A DNA stretch of 64,000 nt. It comes from JAPLIS01 sp963719415. GTDB taxonomy: Bacteria; Babelota; Babeliae; Babelales; Vermiphilaceae. A program made the translations under genes and the position numbers. How positions within the stretch are numbered: the stretch's first letter is position 1; the number at the start of each line of letters is the position of its first letter. Shown piece after piece: positions 34,192 to 42,258 of this stretch. A model generated the notes under the pieces. It saw nothing but the letters and a program-made list of their open reading frames with translations, was not told where the DNA came from and made no database searches. Location of the stretch: contig OY970383.1 in assembly GCA_963719415.1 (NCBI GenBank), forward strand, positions 930,001-994,000, read 5' to 3'.

Positions 34192-34325
34192 GCGATTGTT
34201 CCCGTTATTAAATTATTATAGATAAGTGATATTGACTAAATTTGTAAAAGAGTTAGATTAATTTTATGTTATTTAAAAAGACAATATTCAAAAACAGTAG
34301 ATATTATATTCAAATAGGAGTTCAT

Positions 34326-35120
34326 ATGAAATTAAAATCCAAATATTTTTTATTAGCAGTTGTTGGCATGGGATCTTTGTCTTTATGTGCTGCTGATACT
34401 AAGGTTTCTACAGAAGTGAAAACTTCTGAAAAAAAACAAGTAGCAATGACAGAATCTGCGGTTCCAGTAAAAAATAGCAAAGCTTCTGATACAACTAAAC
34501 AGACAGCTAATAAGCAGACGGTGACACTAGCAGATGTTGCGGGTAGAACTGATTTAAATATTAAATTCGTTGAACCTTTTGATGCGATGCGTAAATGCTC
34601 TCATGGTGATGAGTGTGGTAAAAAGTTGCAAGATACTCGTGCTCAACTAGCAAAAGGCATACACGAAGATGAACAGAGAATAGCAAGGCTAGAAGCAGAG
34701 TTCCAGACAAAAGCATCCTCTTTGAGCCTTATGGCAAGAGAAACGAGTGAAAAAGAATTAAGAAAATTAAAAGCTGATTATTCTAGTAAGTTGCAAGAGA
34801 GTGAACATGAAATGAAACTTGCTATGCATACATCTGCTGAAGAATTATCTCGTGATATGGAAGTAGCGGTTGCAAGAATTGCACAAAGAGATGGTGTTGA
34901 TGTGGTTCTCGATATGACTGCGGGTCGAAGTTTGTATGTTAATCCTACATTAAATATTACTGCTGATGTGATAAAAGAGATGAATGTTGATTATCAAGTA
35001 AAATTAGCACAAGCTAAAAATTCAGGGTCAACAGTTAAGGTTGCTGCTAATGCACAAGCGCCAACGAAAAAAGTTGCTACGGTTGTTGTTGATAGCAATA
35101 AGTCTACGGCAAAAGCGTAA
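34326..35120 (+). CDS. OmpH/Skp-family periplasmic chaperone
   Basis: 264 residues from ATG 34326, where TAGGAGTTCAT gives the ribosome-binding site; upstream in-frame codons from 34266 lack one. Signal peptide YFLLAVVGMGSLSLCA (Cys-Ala at the end). The middle is a long coiled coil (HEDEQRIARLEAEFQTK through ELSRDMEVAVARIAQ), as in Skp. The end DGVDVVLDMTAGRSLYVNP, then LNITADVIKEMN is the conserved Skp C-terminal strand and helix. The tail is Lys/Ala/Thr-rich. Skp holds unfolded outer-membrane proteins, which fits the barrel and pilus genes elsewhere in this window. Confidence 0.85.
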   Translation: MKLKSKYFLLAVVGMGSLSLCAADTKVSTEVKTSEKKQVAMTESAVPVKNSKASDTTKQTANKQTVTLADVAGRTDLNIKFVEPFDAMRKCSHGDECGKKLQDTRAQLAKGIHEDEQRIARLEAEFQTKASSLSLMARETSEKELRKLKADYSSKLQESEHEMKLAMHTSAEELSRDMEVAVARIAQRDGVDVVLDMTAGRSLYVNPTLNITADVIKEMNVDYQVKLAQAKNSGSTVKVAANAQAPTKKVATVVVDSNKSTAKA

Positions 35121-35178
35121 GGTTGTTAGTAGAGTTCGCTAGTAGAGTTTGCCAATAAATTTATCTGTTTTATATAGT

Positions 35179-35226
35179 AAATAAAGAGAGAGCTTTCAAT
35201 TATAATTGAAAGCTCTCTCTTTATTT
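35179..35226 (+). terminator. Strong terminator after the OmpH gene
   Basis: Perfect 22-bp inverted repeat (35179-35200 with 35205-35226), 4-base loop TATA, arms purine- and pyrimidine-rich (AAATAAAGAGAGAG). Ends in TTTATTTT. Confidence 0.85.
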
Positions 35227-35237
35227 TGTAAGTCCAT

Positions 35238-35376
35238 TAAATATTAATATATAATTATACTGTTTTAGAAAATATATGTTAGTATAATATATCTTTAAAA
35301 TAGAGAGTTGTTGAAAATTATTATAAAAATAGAAAAGATAAGAGATAAAAGATAGGTTAAAATAATAGGATCTTCC
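35238..35376 (+). repeat. Duplicated leader/promoter region, copy 2
   Basis: Similar to 20047-20183 (see that entry), ending at the ATG of the ankyrin gene at 35377. It carries TATAAT at about 35283. The copies suggest that two ankyrin genes with the same signal peptide arose by duplication with their promoter. Confidence 0.65.
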
Positions 35377-36381
35377 ATGGTATATCGTTTAGCAATTGTT
35401 TTGGTTTTTGGTGGTATGATTAGTGGTTCTGTTCAAGCAGCAGAACCTTTGCCTTTGTTATCTAAGGCTGCGTCTATAGAAAATGAAGAAGAAAGTAAAA
35501 ATGAAGGTGAATTATTTGCTGCAATTGAAAATGACGATCTAAAAACATTACAAAAATTGTGTGAAGCAGGAATTGGTATAAATAATACAAGTGAAAGAAA
35601 GGGTTGGTATACTCCTTTGATGAGTGCAGCTTATAAAGGCACTGCAAAAAGTGTAAGGATATTGCTTGATGCTGGAGCTGATAAAGATGCAAAGCATAAA
35701 ATTACTGGTTCCACTGCTTTAATACATGCAATTAAAAATCTTGATCCAGATGCGGTCGCAATGCTTTTAATGGATGCCAAGGCTGATATTAATGAGGCAA
35801 ATAAGAATGGAGAGACAGCTTTGTGGTGGGCTGTTGAAAAAGGCAAAGGCAGATTGTCAGAAAGTTTGATTGACTTGGGAGCTAAGGTTGATGTGGTAAG
35901 TACATATTCAAGAAAGCGTATTTGCTGCGGAGAGACTATTTTAACTGGTGCTATTAAAAAAAAAGAGGTTAATTTTTTGGCGAAACGTTTGCTTGGATTA
36001 GGTGCTTCTGTTGATAGGCCTAATATACATGGAGTTACGCCTTTGATATGTGCAATTGAAGGTGAATATCCTGATACTGTGCAGTTATTGCTTACCCATA
36101 AAGCTGATGTTTCTAAACCTAATGCATTAGGAGATACCCCTCTTATGGTTGCAGCAGCAGTTGGGAATGTACATATTGTAGTAGCATTGCTTGATGCTGG
36201 CGCAGATCCTGATCAGTGCAATAAAGATGGAAAAAAGGCTTCTGATTGTGTTGAAGAGCCCAACCCAACAATTATGTCGTTATTAAGAAAGCCTCAGAAT
36301 GAATTAGAGAGAATGGATGCAGCTAGTCTATTACAAAGTTTTTATGAAGAGGAAAGAGAGAGAGAGAAAAAAGAGAGATAG
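35377..36381 (+). CDS. Ankyrin-repeat secreted protein, frameshifted in an AG tract
   Basis: 334 residues. Signal peptide VYRLAIVLVFGGMISGSVQAA, then at least six ankyrin repeats from residue about 45 to 305 (TPLMSAAYKGTAKSVRILLDAGADKDAK, TALIHAI, ETALWWAVEKGKG, TPLICAIEGEYPDTVQLLLTHKADVS, TPLMVAAAVGNVHIVVALLDAGADPDQC). The frame stops at EEREREKKER inside an (AG)n tract (36351-36420). The missing C-terminus, including a transmembrane segment, lies in the next frame (36317-36703). So it is a phase-variation candidate or a recent frameshift. Confidence 0.85.
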   Translation: MVYRLAIVLVFGGMISGSVQAAEPLPLLSKAASIENEEESKNEGELFAAIENDDLKTLQKLCEAGIGINNTSERKGWYTPLMSAAYKGTAKSVRILLDAGADKDAKHKITGSTALIHAIKNLDPDAVAMLLMDAKADINEANKNGETALWWAVEKGKGRLSESLIDLGAKVDVVSTYSRKRICCGETILTGAIKKKEVNFLAKRLLGLGASVDRPNIHGVTPLICAIEGEYPDTVQLLLTHKADVSKPNALGDTPLMVAAAVGNVHIVVALLDAGADPDQCNKDGKKASDCVEEPNPTIMSLLRKPQNELERMDAASLLQSFYEEEREREKKER

Positions 36382-36703
36382 AGGAAAGAGAGATAGAGAA
36401 AAGAGAGAGAGAGAGAAAAAAGTTGCTCAATCGCGACAACGTTCTTTTAAGGTAGACATAGCTCATCAAGAGGAGTCACGTCGCAAAGCACAATGTTGGG
36501 TGAAGGAGGAAGAGGCGAGAAAGCTGCTTTTTGCTCGATCACAAGGTTTTGATAATGTGGGACAATGTCGTGAGTCAGTATATGGTCGGCCGCAAGCAAA
36601 AAGTGCAATTTTAAATTCGTTACGTTTTATTTCTGGAATAGCCGCAGCTTCAATTGGATTGTTAATTTTATTAAAGGTAACGCATGCTTGGAGACGGGCA
36701 TAG
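36317..36703 (+). pseudogene. C-terminal part of the ankyrin protein, out of frame
   Basis: The overlapping frame holds a Lys/Arg/Glu repeat region (DREKREREKKVAQSRQ), a charged helical part (KAQCWVKEEEARKLLFA), and a transmembrane segment (FISGIAAASIGLLILLKV) then HAWRRA. It is the natural continuation of the gene at 35377: it starts in the shared repeat, has no start signal of its own, and ends in the TM helix typical of this ankyrin group. One base gained or two lost in the AG tract joins the frames. Confidence 0.75.
36351..36420 (+). repeat. AG-rich microsatellite inside an ankyrin gene
   Basis: 70-bp purine tract of AG/AAG/ATAG units, with uninterrupted (AG)6 at 36355-36366 and (AG)7.5 at 36402-36416. 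Two mostly alike halves. It sits at the frame change between the two parts of the ankyrin gene, so slippage here would switch the C-terminal membrane anchor on or off. Confidence 0.8.
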
Positions 36704-36724
36704 TCTAGAAGATGTTAAAATTTA

Positions 36725-36777
36725 AAAAATCTATTTAAAAAAGTTGATCTTGTAATAGCTTTTTTAAATAGATTTTT
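36725..36777 (+). terminator. Terminator after the ankyrin gene
   Basis: Perfect 19-bp inverted repeat (36725-36743 with 36759-36777), AT-rich, 15-base loop, followed by ATTTTTTTAC. Placed 22 bases after the stop at 36703, which supports 36703 as the true end of the gene. Confidence 0.75.
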
Positions 36778-36958
36778 ATTTTTTTACTTTATCGTTGATT
36801 ACTTTTTAGTAATACTTATTTTACGAGCTTCAGAAGCGCTTTTTTTAGGTAGCGTAAAAAAAAAGAAAAGAGCAATGTTGTATTGTGGCAAGTTGTTTAG
36901 TTATCATGAACATGCGAGGTAAAAAATAGAAGAGCACTTTTTAATAGGAAGGCTTTAT

Positions 36959-37363
36959 ATGATATTGTTTCATTGGACTATGATTTTTTTAGTTTTTGCT
37001 ATAATCGCGGGAGTTTTAGGATTTGGTGGTGGTTATCAACTAATGCTTGGCGCAATAGGTTCTCTGATTGCAAAAATATTATTTTGGATTTTTTTAGCGG
37101 TTTGGCTAATATCCTTTTTTTATTTTAATACTATGACTATATTGCTGCCTCCTTTTACTCTTCCTTTTTTAATTGTTGCTATAATTACGGCCTTTTTTGC
37201 ATTTGGTGGGGGTGGAGTAAGAAAAGGTGCGGGAATTGCAAAAATATTATTTTGGACTTTTTTAGTAATTTGGCTAATATCATTTTTTTCGTTTAATACG
37301 CGGTCTCAGGAAGAGAATGTTATTAGCTATGATTTGAACCAAAATAAACTGGTTCCAATTTAA
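36959..37363 (+). CDS. Tandem-duplicated DUF1328 membrane protein
   Basis: 134 residues made of two copies of a roughly 55-residue unit: residues 5-50 (LFHWTMIFLVFAIIAGVLGFGG ... AKILFWIFLAVWLISFF) and 66-112 (PFLIVAIITAFFAFGGG ... AKILFWTFLVIWLISFF). Single units of this type (DUF1328/YtjA) are about 55 residues with two membrane helices. Here two are fused. Function unknown. Preceded by AATAGGAAGG as ribosome-binding site. Confidence 0.7.
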   Translation: MILFHWTMIFLVFAIIAGVLGFGGGYQLMLGAIGSLIAKILFWIFLAVWLISFFYFNTMTILLPPFTLPFLIVAIITAFFAFGGGGVRKGAGIAKILFWTFLVIWLISFFSFNTRSQEENVISYDLNQNKLVPI

Positions 37364-37514
37364 TAGGATTGAGCACATTATACCGACTTTTAAAGCAACA
37401 TTTTCAAACAGTTTATCAAGTTCATGCCATTGTTTTTTTGTACGTGCATGTCAGTAGCTTTGTATGACTCTTTTTTTAAAGATTTTAACTCTTATTAATT
37501 AATCAAAGCTATTG

Positions 37515-38711
37515 CTATTTAATTTTATAAATGCGGTGTTTGCCGACTTTTATAATCATGCCAGAGTGCCAAGTGATCTCACTTTTAAAGATTACTTTGT
37601 CATAGTTTTCGATATGCACTGATCCTGCCTCTATAAGCCGCTTAGCCTCAGATGAACTAGAAATAGCTCCTAATAATTTCAATAGTTCGACAATCCAGAG
37701 AGGATTTTGATTCGATGGATCAATTGCTATTACCTCAGCTTGTGAATAATCTTTTTTCTGAAACAGGGCTTCAAAAGTAGCTGTAGCTTGTGTCGCTTCT
37801 TCAGGGGGCCAAAAACGGGCCACAATATCGTGCGCCATCTTTTTTTTAAGAGTCATGGGATGCAGAGTTCCATTTGCAATAGAAGTTTTAAGTTCTGTTA
37901 TTTCATATTCCGTTTTATATAACAGTAGCGCCAAGTACCGCCACATAAGAGTATCAGATATAGACATTAATTTGCCATAAGCATTTTGGGCAGAATCATT
38001 AAGACTTACATAGTTTCCCAAAGATTTAGACATTTTTTGTATGCCATCAAGTCCTTCCAGAAGCGGTGTGGTGATAATAACTTGTGGTTCTTGTCCATAT
38101 TGTTCTTGTAGCGTACGTCCCATGAGTAGGTTAAATGTCTGATCTGTTCCTCCCAATTCTACATCGGCATGTAGAGCAACAGAATCATACCCTTGTAGCA
38201 ACGGATAGAGGAGTTCATGTAAGCCTATAGGTTCGTGCTGCATGAGTCGTTGAGCGAAATCTTCCCGTTCTATGATGCGAGCAACGGTTACTTTGCCGCA
38301 CAATTGAATCATGTCTACGCTGGTTAATGTGCCAAGCCATTCAGAATTATATCGCAAGACAGCCTTGGTTATATCAAGAACTTTGCCAACCTGTTCAAAG
38401 TAGGTTTTTGTATTATATTCAATCTCTTCGATGGTTAATGGTGGGCGTGTTTTAGAGCGACCAGTGGGATCACCAATTCGTGTGGTAAAATCGCCAATTA
38501 AAAAAATTATTGTATGACCAAGATCTTGAAACTGACGTAATTTTGAAAGAACAATAGTATGTCCCAAATGAAGGTCTGGAGCAGTTGGATCAGCGCCTAA
38601 TTTTATAATTAACTTTTCTTTTTTTGCTAATTTTTTTAAAAAAGCATCTTCGGGAATAATCTGTACCGTATTTTGTTTTATCAGCTCGAAAGATTCTTGT
38701 ATGTTTTTCAT
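37515..38711 (-). CDS. tyrS: Tyrosyl-tRNA synthetase
   Basis: 398 residues; charges tRNA-Tyr. Class I signatures: KLGADPTAPDLHLGHTIVL (HIGH as HLGH), and KMSKSLGNYVSL. LLQGYDSVALHADVELGGTDQ is the tyrosine site. The C-terminal ~65 residues form an S4 RNA-binding domain (SSEAKRLIEAGSVHIEN). The 2-residue pattern of GADPTAPDLHLG belongs to the TyrZ/type-II TyrRS group. Single gene, normal length. Confidence 0.97.
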   Translation of the reverse strand: MKNIQESFELIKQNTVQIIPEDAFLKKLAKKEKLIIKLGADPTAPDLHLGHTIVLSKLRQFQDLGHTIIFLIGDFTTRIGDPTGRSKTRPPLTIEEIEYNTKTYFEQVGKVLDITKAVLRYNSEWLGTLTSVDMIQLCGKVTVARIIEREDFAQRLMQHEPIGLHELLYPLLQGYDSVALHADVELGGTDQTFNLLMGRTLQEQYGQEPQVIITTPLLEGLDGIQKMSKSLGNYVSLNDSAQNAYGKLMSISDTLMWRYLALLLYKTEYEITELKTSIANGTLHPMTLKKKMAHDIVARFWPPEEATQATATFEALFQKKDYSQAEVIAIDPSNQNPLWIVELLKLLGAISSSSEAKRLIEAGSVHIENYDKVIFKSEITWHSGMIIKVGKHRIYKIK

Positions 38712-38743
38712 AGGTTATAGCACGCCAATTTTAGAGTAAATTT

Positions 38744-39445
38744 TTATAGTATATGAAGGAGTTTTGCAAGTATTAAACTTATTTGTGTTATACCGCTAAA
38801 AAGAAAGACAAATAGTGGTCCAGCACAGATAAAATAGAGAATTAACGATATAGAAAGTACCATATAATTGTCTTGATAGAACGTATAATCTGATTCATGT
38901 TCTACGTCATTATAGAGTAAGAATGCCATATTGGTACCGTTAATAATAATGTGCATAACAGCCAATACACTATTTAAGTAGATAAATTCTATTAAAATAA
39001 GGCCAAGAATAATAATAATTGAAGATGTATCGGGATAAACGCTGGTAATAGAAAGATTATTGCAATTAAGTGTACTATAACAAGGGAAGTAGAGTATCCT
39101 TGTATCAAATAATGATAGTAAAATTACTGAAGCGATAATTGAAGTTATGATATATGCAATGACATCAGCGAATGTTGCAATAATAATACGTAGTTTGCGC
39201 CAGCGACCAATAATATTAAAAGGATTAATGGGTACGTACCTTCCCCAGCCAAATCCAAAAAAGAGAAGAAGACAGGTCCCTAAAAAGTCAATATGTTTTA
39301 GTGGATTAAGTGTTAAATAACCAAGTTCTTCAGCGGTATCATCGCCCATTTTTTTTGCTACCCATGCTCTAAAGGCACCTGCACATGTTGCCGAAGCGGC
39401 ATAGCCGAGAAAGAGAGTTGCTATTTTAATTATAAATTCTATCAT
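38744..39445 (-). CDS. M50/site-2-protease-like membrane protein without the HExxH motif
   Basis: 233 residues, about five membrane segments. GDDTAEELGYLTLNPLKHIDFLGT and FFGFGWGRYVPINPFN are exact landmarks of the S2P/M50 group that has GDxTAxxxGRLTLNPLxHID. But the zinc motif expected just upstream (HExxHAxxA) reads CAGAFRAWVAKKMG, so both His and the Glu are lost, and the C-terminal NxxPxxxLDG motif is also absent. Likely a non-proteolytic homologue. Located 33 bases upstream of tyrS. Confidence 0.75.
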   Translation of the reverse strand: MIEFIIKIATLFLGYAASATCAGAFRAWVAKKMGDDTAEELGYLTLNPLKHIDFLGTCLLLFFGFGWGRYVPINPFNIIGRWRKLRIIIATFADVIAYIITSIIASVILLSLFDTRILYFPCYSTLNCNNLSITSVYPDTSSIIIILGLILIEFIYLNSVLAVMHIIINGTNMAFLLYNDVEHESDYTFYQDNYMVLSISLILYFICAGPLFVFLFSGITQISLILAKLLHIL

Positions 39446-39556
39446 AATATTTTTTGCTCTTTTTTTTCTATTTTTATTATTATAATTCTGATTAATCGTT
39501 ACTTATGTTTAGTGTAAAATAAATGGTCTTGCTGGTCAAATAAAAAAGGGGTAACC

Positions 39557-40636
39557 ATGAAAATAAATAGAGTAAGAATAGCTGGTATAGTGGTGCGTAT
39601 TAAAAGTTTTTTATTTGAGACCCCGGTGAGGGCCCGTTATTTATCTAAGCTTTGCTATATTATAAGAATAGCGAGTATTATCAAAAAAGTTAGTATTATA
39701 AGAATTATTTTTGTTTTTTATTTTATTCTATTATTGTTTTCAGGCCAGCATATAATAAGTGCACAGTACCCACAAATGCATGCGCAATCACACCCATCAC
39801 AACCATATCCATCAGCTCCACCAATAGCGCAACAGCAACAATCTCATTATTATCCATATCAACAATTTTCGCCATACCAGCAACCATATCATTATCCTTA
39901 TCAATTGCCCCCAGCTCCATCAATGTCGCCGCTTATTATTAACAATAGAATTGAAAGCAACGCGGGACAGAGCGTTGATGTAAGCGCACAAGCAACGCCA
40001 CATGTTTTTCAAGAAGTTGCACAGGTTACTGATCAAGCTCAGGAGGCAAAACTTGCACAAACCCAACTGGCTATCCAAGAACAACAACAGGTACTGGTAT
40101 TTGATCTTGCAGCCTTGAATAGAGCAACAGAGGGTTTTTTGTCAGCGCATAAATGGAAAATTATTTTTGGTATGTTGTTAGCCGGTTATTTAGTAGTATA
40201 TAGAAAATTGGTAGAAGAAAATGAATTTATACAAAACGAACATACATGGGCAAATTGGCGGCCTCGTTTTGAAGATCAGAGTTTAGAAGCAAATTTATTA
40301 CAAGATATACAGCTTCGGTATATTGATCCTTTAGATCCTCAAAATACCCTTACGCCATTGATTAATTTTTATCAGCATATTGAGTCGGAAGAAAAGCGGT
40401 TTACTCTCTATTTAGCATGGGCTACTTGGATAAAAAAAATACGGTTAACGTATTTTTTTCCGTTAAAAGAGTACACTATAGAGTATGCTCAAATATGTAA
40501 AAAAAGGGTTTTGGCTCTTCAGACTGTGTTTTTAAAGTGGGCGGCACAACGTAATTTTTTATCGACGAGTAAAGAGTTTGAGAATGTACCATCGGCTGAA
40601 AGCGATAAGTCTTTTTGCAATAGCGCTACTACGTAA
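39557..40636 (+). CDS. Pro/Gln/Tyr-rich membrane protein
   Basis: 359 residues. N-terminal hydrophobic segment (IIFVFYFILLLFSGQHIISA) may be a signal peptide. Then a Pro/Gln/Tyr-rich part (residues 70-130: SQPYPSAPPIAQQQQ, YYPYQQFSPYQQPYHYP), a linker, and one transmembrane segment (WKIIFGMLLAGYLVVY). The C-terminal 140 residues are helical and charged. No family recognised. A degraded copy of its 3' end may lie at 41941-41995. Confidence 0.6.
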   Translation: MKINRVRIAGIVVRIKSFLFETPVRARYLSKLCYIIRIASIIKKVSIIRIIFVFYFILLLFSGQHIISAQYPQMHAQSHPSQPYPSAPPIAQQQQSHYYPYQQFSPYQQPYHYPYQLPPAPSMSPLIINNRIESNAGQSVDVSAQATPHVFQEVAQVTDQAQEAKLAQTQLAIQEQQQVLVFDLAALNRATEGFLSAHKWKIIFGMLLAGYLVVYRKLVEENEFIQNEHTWANWRPRFEDQSLEANLLQDIQLRYIDPLDPQNTLTPLINFYQHIESEEKRFTLYLAWATWIKKIRLTYFFPLKEYTIEYAQICKKRVLALQTVFLKWAAQRNFLSTSKEFENVPSAESDKSFCNSATT

Positions 40637-40661
40637 TAATTTTTTTATGTTAGTAGTTTTG

Positions 40662-41774
40662 TTATGAGATTCGGCAATCTTTTTCGTTTATTGAAGCGAG
40701 AATGAAATTTTCTTTTTTAAGAAGAAGTTTTTTTTGGGGGATATGATTAGTATTTGGCAGAAATGATCCGTCGTCTCCTTGGCGACATGCTATAGCCGGA
40801 TATACTGGAAAGGGGGTGTATCTATCTTCAGCATAAACCATTACCAGGTCTGAAATACTTTTTATATTTAACTTTTCACCGATAAAAGATATGAGTTGAT
40901 TTTTTGCTGACTCATACAGAAATTGATTAAATGTGCTAAGAGACATGCGCGGGACAGGAGGCAATAGAGCTAATTGGCTTTGAGCGCGTTGTATATCATA
41001 AAAAATAGCTTTAAAGCCATCAACTAGGTGAGGAGCATTTTCTTCTACAAAATCATAGGGTATTTTATTTTTGCCTGCCTCTGGAATATTTAATTGTTCT
41101 CGTGACCACCATATGAGTGTTGCTGCTGTTTGGAAAAAAACTTGTCTATTTATTGCATTTGCGTACCTACATAAATGGTGTAGAGGAGTGTAGCAGTCAC
41201 TATCTAACAATATAAGATCAATAGGAGTACTGTTGCACAATTTTTCTACTGTATCTATATTTAATCCAGCGACAAAATGCAATGCGTGTTGGCCTACAAT
41301 TGTATTATAGTTATTTTTTATTCTATTAATAAGAACACTGGCTTGATTATTTATGTGTAAGAGAGGTTCACGAAAGTGAGCTGGCAATAAGGGAGGCATT
41401 TTTACCGGTATCACGGCATTTGTTCGTGCTCCATAAGCCAGACATGTTTTGATAAGAGAATTATTCTTTTTCATACAGGCAAAAATTAATAAAGGAGTGT
41501 TATTATGCATTATATTAGGATCGGCGCCCAAACGAATTAATGTTTCAGCTCTCTCTACTATTTCTTGATTCCAACAGGCAAAGGCACGATGACTATTACA
41601 TAATTCCATTAATTCTTTGGTTAATGCATCATCATAAACAAATATACTTTCGGGTTGTGTTGTATTTGGGCGCTTGCGTTCTTCTGCGGCAAACAGACTT
41701 GTCATAGAAAAGAAGGTAATCGTTGCTAGCTTGGTAATTATTGCTAGCTTGCTGGGAGTGAGAATTTGTTTCAT
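40662..41774 (-). CDS. Secreted ankyrin-repeat protein, family II
   Basis: 370 residues. Signal peptide KLATITFFSMTSLFAA, then NxxLTKELMELCN, a few ankyrin repeats (ETLIRLGADPNIMHNNTPLLIFACMK, TPLHHLCRYA), and a conserved second half: ATLIWWSREQLNI, then DIQRAQSQLALLP, RMSLSTFNQFL, and GEKLNIKSISDLVMVYAED. The second half is shared with the genes at 58584 and 60616. The C-terminus looks like a small binding module (L-x-x-I-x-x-Y), function unknown. Confidence 0.8.
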   Translation of the reverse strand: MKQILTPSKLAIITKLATITFFSMTSLFAAEERKRPNTTQPESIFVYDDALTKELMELCNSHRAFACWNQEIVERAETLIRLGADPNIMHNNTPLLIFACMKKNNSLIKTCLAYGARTNAVIPVKMPPLLPAHFREPLLHINNQASVLINRIKNNYNTIVGQHALHFVAGLNIDTVEKLCNSTPIDLILLDSDCYTPLHHLCRYANAINRQVFFQTAATLIWWSREQLNIPEAGKNKIPYDFVEENAPHLVDGFKAIFYDIQRAQSQLALLPPVPRMSLSTFNQFLYESAKNQLISFIGEKLNIKSISDLVMVYAEDRYTPFPVYPAIACRQGDDGSFLPNTNHIPQKKLLLKKENFILASINEKDCRIS

Positions 41775-41779
41775 ACTAC

Positions 41780-41836
41780 AACTCTTATTTTAATCATAAA
41801 CTCTTATTTTAATCATAAACTCTTATTTTAATCATA
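41780..41836. repeat. Triplicated 19-bp tandem repeat
   Basis: Three exact copies of AACTCTTATTTTAATCATA (41780-41798, 41799-41817, 41818-41836), in the leader of the ankyrin gene that starts at 41774. On the minus strand it is just upstream of the start, so it may affect expression. Confidence 0.85.
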
Positions 41837-42173
41837 CATAGTGCCTTTCTTTTATGCTAACAATATTCTACTAAAATGATTTGTTTTTGCCTAGGCGGCC
41901 AAAGAGGGTGGGCTTTTCTCTATATCGATCAGGTAAGGGGCTGGAAGTAAGTGATAAGCTTTTTTGTAAGAGCGTTACTGTGTAATATTTTTTTTATTTT
42001 GGGAGGTCTTTCGTGTGATCCCGACTAGCTTGCTGGCTAAACTTATAGGTGGATTTATTGTTATAGTTAACGACATAGTCTACTTTTTAAAAGTATGATT
42101 ATTGTGGTAAATCGTATTGGTGAAAAAATTGAACATAGTTTTTAGAGTATTTTTGGTCGTAGATATTATGAGT
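41837..42173. other. 337-bp intergenic region with a degraded gene end
   Basis: Around 41941-41995 (GTGATAAGCTTTTTTGTAAG) the sequence resembles the 3' end of the gene at 39557 (40598-40645: GCGATAAGTCTTTTTGCAA, then CGTAATAATTTTTT). About three quarters of the bases match. Rest: no gene recognised. Confidence 0.4.
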
Positions 42174-42221
42174 AAAAATAGCATTTATAGATAACATATG
42201 TTATCTATAAATGCTATTTTT
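42174..42221. terminator. Bidirectional palindromic terminator
   Basis: Perfect 48-bp palindrome (24-bp arms, essentially no loop: centre ACATATGT), outer ends A5 and T5. Closes the minus-strand MCE gene ending at 42259. Confidence 0.85.
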
Positions 42222-42258
42222 TTATATTTTTAAAAGATGACCTATTTAGCGCAATTTT

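Noticed and set aside
41780..41836. Possible small CRISPR-like array
   Set aside because: Units are directly adjacent with no spacers; a plain tandem repeat.
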